Below, piece by piece: positions 6,196 through 10,095 of a DNA stretch of 10,095 nucleotides. A program made the translations under genes and the position numbers. Below the pieces are notes generated by a model, which worked only from the letters and a program-made list of their open reading frames with translations, had not been told where the DNA came from and did no database searches. The stretch lies in contig JAGQRA010000625.1 of assembly GCA_020425885.1 (NCBI GenBank), positions 1 to 10,095 of the forward strand, read 5' to 3'. This stretch comes from Planctomycetota bacterium (lineage in GTDB: Bacteria; Planctomycetota; UBA1135; UBA2386). Each line of letters begins with the position of its first letter. The first letter of the stretch is position 1.

Positions 6196-8718
6196 CTAGA
6201 ACAGCCCCAGAGTGAGGGTCAGGCCATTGGAACTCGTCAGCCCGACGATCCCGAGTCCAGGGCCGAACTCGACCTGGAGAACCTGATGCTGCAGGGTGGT
6301 ACCGGCCAGGGTCGGATCCAACGGCATCCCGAACCGAGCAGCAGCGACGCCGCCGTCGACGATCAGCGGCAACAGGAGCTCCGAGCTGGCCAGCAGATTG
6401 CAGCCCACCCCGCCTGCCGGGTGCAGCAACGAGAGCGGGATGCCGGGTGACCTCAGGCCGATCAGGCCGATGGCAAGCCCGCTCGCGGAGAGACCGGCAC
6501 ATCGCGAGCGGAACCAGCCGCCCAGCCACGGCGGCGACAGGGCCTCGAGAACGAGAGTGCCGCCTGACCCTGCGCAGCCAGCGCCGACGGACGAGGCTCC
6601 TGGGAGGCATGTCGTCGCCAGCATTGCGAGGTTTGGTGAGACCCGGTAGTCGACGAGATCGAATCCGCCGCCGACGAGCACTTCACCGCTCGCGGTCGGA
6701 CCCGCGAGCGTCATGACCACGGCATGCGGCCCGAGGACTCCGTAACCCAACGATGTCCACCCCGCGCCACTCCATCGTGCGATCCGTGTTGCCGGTACGC
6801 CACTGACCGAGCCGAAGGTGCCACCGACGATCAGGTCACCGCCTGGCAGCGCTACCACGCTTTCGACCGAGTAGTCGAAGCTGCCGCCAAGACTGGTCCA
6901 GCTGCTGCCGTCCCAATACATGACCAATGTGCTACCGCAGACCACCGCGAGGCCGCCGCCGGGCACTACGGCGAGATCGCGGACCGCATAGCTGTAGCCG
7001 GGGACTCCACCGCCGATGGCCGACCACGCCGTACCGCTCCACCGCGCGAGGCCGCGAGTCGGCGCTCCACCTGCAGCCAGGAACGAGCCACCGGCAATCA
7101 GGACACCATCGTCTGCAACCGCCAGGGCGTAGACGGGCAGATCCATGCCTGAACCAAACGTGCTCCACGTTGCACCATCCCAGCGGGCAATGCGGTTCGC
7201 GAGCAGACCGCCCGCCGAGCGGAAGTTGCCGCCGACCGCGACGCTGCCATCGGGCAGGACGACCAACGCCTTCACCTCCGCATCTGCGCCGCCATCGACG
7301 TCATGCCACCGGAGGCCATCCCAGCGCGCCAGATTCTTCGCCGCCACGCCGCCGACGCTCTCGAACTTGCCACCCGCGATCAGGTCGCCATTCGGCAGGG
7401 CCGCGAGGGCGTTCACGTATTCGGAACTGCTGTCGACGCCGCCGCCGAGATCCGACCAGTTCGTGCCGTCGAAGGCGGCGACGCGGTGCGCTGCGATGCC
7501 GCCGACGGCATCGAAGAATCCGCCACAGGCAAGACCGCCGCCCGGCAGCTCGATCAGATCGAGGATCAGCCCATCGGCACCGCCGTAGACCCGGCTTTGG
7601 AGCTGCGACCAGTTCGTGCCGTTCCACAGCGCGACCCCGCTCGAGTGTGGCCGGCCCGGCACCGTGAAGACACCGCCGGCGATGATCGCACCGGTGCCAT
7701 GAACCTCGACGAGAGTCGTGATCGAGTCGCCGATCAGTCCCGCCGCCGCGCTCCAGCTCCGACCGTTGTATGACGCAACCGATCCGGCCACTCCGCCGAT
7801 GGCGGTGAAGTCGCCGGCCACGAGCAGGTCACCATTGCTGCGTGGGAGCAGCACGCGGCCGAGGTAGCTGCCCCCCGCCCTGCCGGTGGCGGTGCCGACC
7901 GTCAGCCACGATGAACCGAGCCAGCGTGCCACGACCCGAGTGGTCGTCCAAGGCATCAGAGTCCCGAAGGCGTAGAGGTCGCCGTTCGGCCGGCAGGCAA
8001 GCGCATCGACCCCGCTGAAGAACGAGGCCCCGACTGTCGTCCAGACACCGCTGTGCAGACGCCGCACCGGACTGCTCCAGTCGGGAACCGCCACGACGAT
8101 GTCGCCGTCGGGCAGCACCTTCAGGGCCTTGACCTCGAGGGGAGGGGAGCTGCCGAAGCCCGACCAGGCCGTACCATTCCAACGCGCGACGTATTGCCTG
8201 GGAATGGACCCGGCGTAGGTGAAGTCGCCCCCGGCGATCAGGTTGCCGGACGGGTCGAGGTCGAGCGCCACCACGCCGCCGTTCAGCCCGGGCCCGAGCG
8301 GTGCCCACGTCGCCCCGTTCCAGCGCACGATGTTCTCGGCGGCGACCGAGCCGGCTCGCGAGAACCCACCCGCGACCACGAGCGCGTTGTCGGGCATGAC
8401 GATGAGCGCAGCGACTCCTCCCGGCCCTGAAGCTCTCCACACGCCGCCGCCGAGTTGCGACCAGCGTCCCGTCGCCGGATCGAAAGTCGCGATGCCGTTC
8501 GCGATGACGTTGCCCGCGATCGAGAAGTAGCCGCCGACCACGAGCAGCGGTCCGCGCGGGCCGGCGCCGTCCGGGTCCCATTCGACCATCGCTTCCACGG
8601 GCCCGTTGACACCGGCATCGGCGCCGCCGGTCGTGGTCCAGCTGGTTGCGCATTGGGCAGTGAGCCGAGCCGCGACGAGCAACAGGGCGGCGGCGACGAC
8701 ACGGAAGGGGAATCTCAT
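6196..8718 (-). CDS. Secreted beta-propeller repeat protein with planctomycete-type C-terminal domain
   Basis: An 840-residue exported protein of unknown role. Residues 1-21 form a type I signal peptide (MRFPFRVV, then an Ala/Leu core ending LTA, cleavage before Gln22). Cys23 does not sit in a lipobox. Residues 24-700 hold about 14 repeats of 40-52 residues with the pattern 'hARWDG..W..LGGG.....V.AL.VLP.GDLIAGG.F...GG..A', as in Kelch-like or delta-60-type propellers. Residues 706-840 form a beta domain (PGASSVGAGCAGSGG, PPWLGGWF, GLTSSNGLTLTLG) that also ends the CotH protein at 1-1820; I know it as a common tail of secreted planctomycete proteins. The ATG at 8718 was chosen because GGAGG lies 6 nt upstream and it opens directly into the signal peptide; the frame continues upstream to 8892 without domain content. 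It is probably a separate transcription unit. Surface display, adhesion or glycan binding is possible, but nothing in the sequence fixes a function. Confidence 0.88.
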   Translation of the reverse strand: MRFPFRVVAAALLLVAARLTAQCATSWTTTGGADAGVNGPVEAMVEWDPDGAGPRGPLLVVGGYFSIAGNVIANGIATFDPATGRWSQLGGGVWRASGPGGVAALIVMPDNALVVAGGFSRAGSVAAENIVRWNGATWAPLGPGLNGGVVALDLDPSGNLIAGGDFTYAGSIPRQYVARWNGTAWSGFGSSPPLEVKALKVLPDGDIVVAVPDWSSPVRRLHSGVWTTVGASFFSGVDALACRPNGDLYAFGTLMPWTTTRVVARWLGSSWLTVGTATGRAGGSYLGRVLLPRSNGDLLVAGDFTAIGGVAGSVASYNGRSWSAAAGLIGDSITTLVEVHGTGAIIAGGVFTVPGRPHSSGVALWNGTNWSQLQSRVYGGADGLILDLIELPGGGLACGGFFDAVGGIAAHRVAAFDGTNWSDLGGGVDSSSEYVNALAALPNGDLIAGGKFESVGGVAAKNLARWDGLRWHDVDGGADAEVKALVVLPDGSVAVGGNFRSAGGLLANRIARWDGATWSTFGSGMDLPVYALAVADDGVLIAGGSFLAAGGAPTRGLARWSGTAWSAIGGGVPGYSYAVRDLAVVPGGGLAVVCGSTLVMYWDGSSWTSLGGSFDYSVESVVALPGGDLIVGGTFGSVSGVPATRIARWSGAGWTSLGYGVLGPHAVVMTLAGPTASGEVLVGGGFDLVDYRVSPNLAMLATTCLPGASSVGAGCAGSGGTLVLEALSPPWLGGWFRSRCAGLSASGLAIGLIGLRSPGIPLSLLHPAGGVGCNLLASSELLLPLIVDGGVAAARFGMPLDPTLAGTTLQHQVLQVEFGPGLGIVGLTSSNGLTLTLGLF
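6621..8649 (-). repeat. About 14 tandem propeller-blade repeats within the secreted protein
   Basis: Degenerate protein-level repeats of 40-52 codons. Recurring landmarks are 'ARWxGxxW', 'LGGG', 'ALxVLPxGDL' and 'IAGGxF'. My count by eye is one blade starting at CATSW, 13 further 'ARW/WDG'-type starts, and a closing half-blade PNLAML just before the C-terminal domain. The repeats have diverged in DNA sequence, so they look old rather than recently expanded. Two or three units (around residues 180-270) lack the AGG signature and are the least certain. Confidence 0.7.
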
Positions 8719-8724
8719 CTGGAT

Positions 8725-8729
8725 CCTCC
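8725..8729 (-). promoter_or_regulatory. Shine-Dalgarno of the secreted propeller protein gene
   Basis: On the minus strand GGAGG lies 6 nt before the ATG at 8718. This decides the start: the longer reading frame up to 8892 would add 58 residues without domain content and bury the signal peptide. Confidence 0.8.
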
Positions 8730-8794
8730 GACGCTCGAGATGGGGAAGGCAGCTGCAACGGCACGCCGCGAATGGCTGGGCCGGCAGCCCCGAC

Positions 8795-8800
8795 ATTGTA
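8795..8800 (-). promoter_or_regulatory. Possible -10 element for the propeller protein gene
   Basis: The minus strand reads TACAAT, five of six matches to the bacterial -10 consensus, within an otherwise very GC-rich gap. Transcription starting just downstream would give a leader of about 70 nt before the ATG at 8718. No convincing TTGACA-like -35 sits 16-18 nt upstream, so the call rests on the -10 match and its position alone. Confidence 0.35.
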
Positions 8801-8809
8801 GGGCCAGCG

Positions 8810-8842
8810 CTTCCAGCCGAGGCTGAAGGCTGTCGGCGACAG
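8810..8842 (-). terminator. Two adjacent hairpins downstream of smc, possible terminator
   Basis: After the smc stop at 8893-8895, the minus strand holds two inverted repeats. The first is CTGTC / loop GCC / GACAG (8830-8842), extendable by GGCT/AGCC arms across an internal loop. The second is CTTCAGC / GCTGGAAG with one bulged G (8810-8828). The extended form of the first competes with the second for shared bases. There is no U-tract. They lie between smc and the putative -10 element of the next gene, which is where a terminator or a terminator/antiterminator pair would be expected. Confidence 0.35.
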
Positions 8843-8892
8843 TGAAGCCGCTGCGGCCGGCGCATCCCGATCAACGCGCCGCCACGGCGCAC

Positions 8893-10095
8893 TCAGCTGA
8901 AGCCGACCTGCTCCTCGCCCGCGATACGCTGCTTCAGCGCCGGATCGACGCCGCCGCGATCCACCGCGGCCGTGACCTCACCGCCCTCGTGGAAGCTGTC
9001 GACCTCGTGGAGCGCCACCGCGATGCGCGAGCTGACGCCGCGGCGTTGCATCGTGATGCCGTAGAGCACCTGGCACTCGGCCATCGTCCGCTTGTGGTGG
9101 GTGACGATGCAGAACTGGGTGTCGTGGGTGAACTCGCGCAGCACGCGCAGGAAGCGCTCGACGTTGGTCTCGTCGAGGGCGGCGTCGACTTCGTCGAGGA
9201 TGCAGAACGGCGACGGCCGCACCTTGAACAGCGCGAACAGGATCGCCACCGCGGTCAGTGAGCGTTCACCGCCCGACAGCAGGTTGATCGACTGCAACTG
9301 CTTGCCCGGCGGCTGGGCGACGATCTCGATGCCGGCCTCGAGCATGTCCTCGGCCTCGCCGAGGAACATGTCGGCGCGACCACCCTGGAACAGCTTGCGG
9401 AACAGGTCCTGGAAGTTCTTGCGGGCGGCGTGGAAGGTCTCCTCGAACAGCTGCCGCGATTCGAACTCGAGCTTCTTCAGCGTCTCGAGCAGCGCCCGGC
9501 GCGCGTCCTTGAGGTCCTGCACCATCTTCTCGGTGTTGCCGAACTCGCCCTCCTCGGCGGCGAGCTCCTCGACCGCGTCGAGGTTGACCGAGCCGAGGCG
9601 GTCCTTCTGGCTCTGCAGGATCTTGACCTCCTTGGCGGTCTCGGTCGCGTCGAAGTCCTGCTGTTCCCACAGCCGCCTCAGACCGTGGAAGGCGCGCACT
9701 TCGTCGGGCGGCAGCGGCGGTCCCTGCAGCTTCGCGACCAGCGCGTCGGGAGCCGGCGGCCCCATCTGCGCCGGATCGTGCACCAGGCCGATGCCGACGA
9801 CCTCGCCGAGACAGCGCACGAGTTCGATCCCGGTCTCCTCGCGCAACCGATCCTCGGTCCGCGTGAAGCGGTGGCTGACATCGGCGAGCGCGAGCCGCGC
9901 CTGGGTCAGCTGCTCGGTGGCCAAACCACGCTTCTGCTCCCACTCGTGGACCTCGGCCTGCACGCCGGCGCGATGCTGACGGGCGCCATCGAGCGACTGT
10001 TGCCGCTCGAGCTTCTGCGCCTCGAGTTCGCAGAGCCGGTCCTCGACCGCCGAAGCCAGCTCGCGCCGGCGGCCCTCTTCGGCCAGCGCCCTGGC
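8893..10095 (-). CDS. smc: Chromosome segregation protein SMC, C-terminal part (runs off the right edge)
   Basis: The C-terminal ~400 residues of SMC, the coiled-coil ATPase that condenses and segregates the chromosome with ScpA/ScpB. The frame stays open to the right edge, so the N-terminal Walker A half and the hinge lie outside; the GTG at 9961-9963 is only an internal Val codon. Reading downstream on the minus strand: Glu/Arg/Gln-rich returning coiled coil (10095 to about 9600), the conserved 'LGSVNLDAVEEL' segment, a second helical stretch with 'NFQDLFRKLFQGGRADMFL', then the ABC signature 'LLSGGERS' (LSGGE codons at 9265-9279). The Walker B box follows (FCILDEVDAALDE, ILDEVD codons at 9184-9201), then the switch region with 'VTHHKRTMAECQVLYGITMQ' and 'GVSS', and about 50 further residues. 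'LDEVDAALDE' after 'LSGGERSLTAVAILFALF' separates SMC from RecN, RecF and SbcC. The C-lobe motifs look intact. Confidence 0.95.
   Translation of the reverse strand, partial: ARALAEEGRRRELASAVEDRLCELEAQKLERQQSLDGARQHRAGVQAEVHEWEQKRGLATEQLTQARLALADVSHRFTRTEDRLREETGIELVRCLGEVVGIGLVHDPAQMGPPAPDALVAKLQGPPLPPDEVRAFHGLRRLWEQQDFDATETAKEVKILQSQKDRLGSVNLDAVEELAAEEGEFGNTEKMVQDLKDARRALLETLKKLEFESRQLFEETFHAARKNFQDLFRKLFQGGRADMFLGEAEDMLEAGIEIVAQPPGKQLQSINLLSGGERSLTAVAILFALFKVRPSPFCILDEVDAALDETNVERFLRVLREFTHDTQFCIVTHHKRTMAECQVLYGITMQRRGVSSRIAVALHEVDSFHEGGEVTAAVDRGGVDPALKQRIAGEEQVGFS

Noticed and set aside
4465..6450. Long plus-strand open frame (661 codons) opposite the chemotaxis gene and the end of the propeller gene
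   Set aside because: It is antisense to a gene with unmistakable receptor motifs. Its product is Gln/Arg/Gly/His-rich low-complexity sequence with no domain, as expected from a shadow frame in very GC-rich DNA.
6621..8649. CRISPR array or recent DNA tandem repeat in the repetitive region
   Set aside because: Periodicity is about 120-155 nt, inside a coding frame, and the units have diverged at DNA level. These are protein propeller blades.
8646..8655. Lipoprotein anchor at Cys23 of the propeller protein
   Set aside because: The sequence is LTA-Q-C; Gln precedes the Cys, so there is no lipobox. Signal peptidase I cleavage after Ala21 fits better.
8719..8892. N-terminal extension of the propeller protein up to 8892
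   Set aside because: The signal peptide would be internal and the ideal GGAGG site before 8718 would be wasted. The extension is Arg/Cys-rich noise.
9961..9963. GTG as the start of a short SMC-like protein
   Set aside because: The coiled coil continues in frame without a stop to the right edge. This is an internal Val codon of full-length smc.

Overview
The window is very GC-rich, densely coding DNA with strong G/C bias at third codon positions. It most likely comes from a member of the Planctomycetota. The evidence is a secreted CotH-kinase protein carrying a lamin-tail domain, a secreted protein built from 'ARWDG..W..LGGG...GGDLIAGG.F' blade repeats, and a C-terminal beta domain shared by both, a style I know mainly from planctomycete genomes. 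The phylum call is inference, not proof. I saw no tRNA, rRNA, CRISPR array, insertion sequence, integrase or phage gene.

Left half (1-4412, plus strand): a tight four-gene unit. In order it encodes the C-terminal part of a CotH-kinase/lamin-tail surface protein (cut by the left edge), a soluble VTC-type polyphosphate polymerase domain, a four-helix DUF4956 membrane protein and a HlyD-type membrane-fusion/adaptor protein. Gaps are 7 nt, 12 nt and a 1-nt TGATG overlap, so co-transcription and coupled translation are likely. CotH, VTC and DUF4956 genes are known to me as recurrent neighbours in bacteria, but their joint job is not established. The HlyD adaptor suggests an envelope-spanning function. 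My working hypothesis is that a polyanion is made in the cytosol by the VTC enzyme, moved or sensed at the membrane by DUF4956 plus HlyD, and linked to extracellular phosphorylation by CotH.

Middle (4447-6015, minus strand): a transmembrane methyl-accepting chemotaxis protein, convergent with the operon. A strong GC-rich hairpin fills the 34-nt gap. No other chemotaxis genes are visible.

Right half (6196-10095, minus strand): a secreted repeat protein of 840 residues, with a clear signal peptide, a clear Shine-Dalgarno, about 14 propeller blades (enough for two seven-bladed propellers) and the shared C-terminal domain. Upstream of it lies the C-terminal ATPase half of the chromosome condensation protein SMC, cut by the right edge. 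A 174-nt gap between these two holds hairpins and a plausible -10 element.

The window has no gene-free stretch above 300 bases. The most interesting part is the CotH-VTC-DUF4956-HlyD unit.
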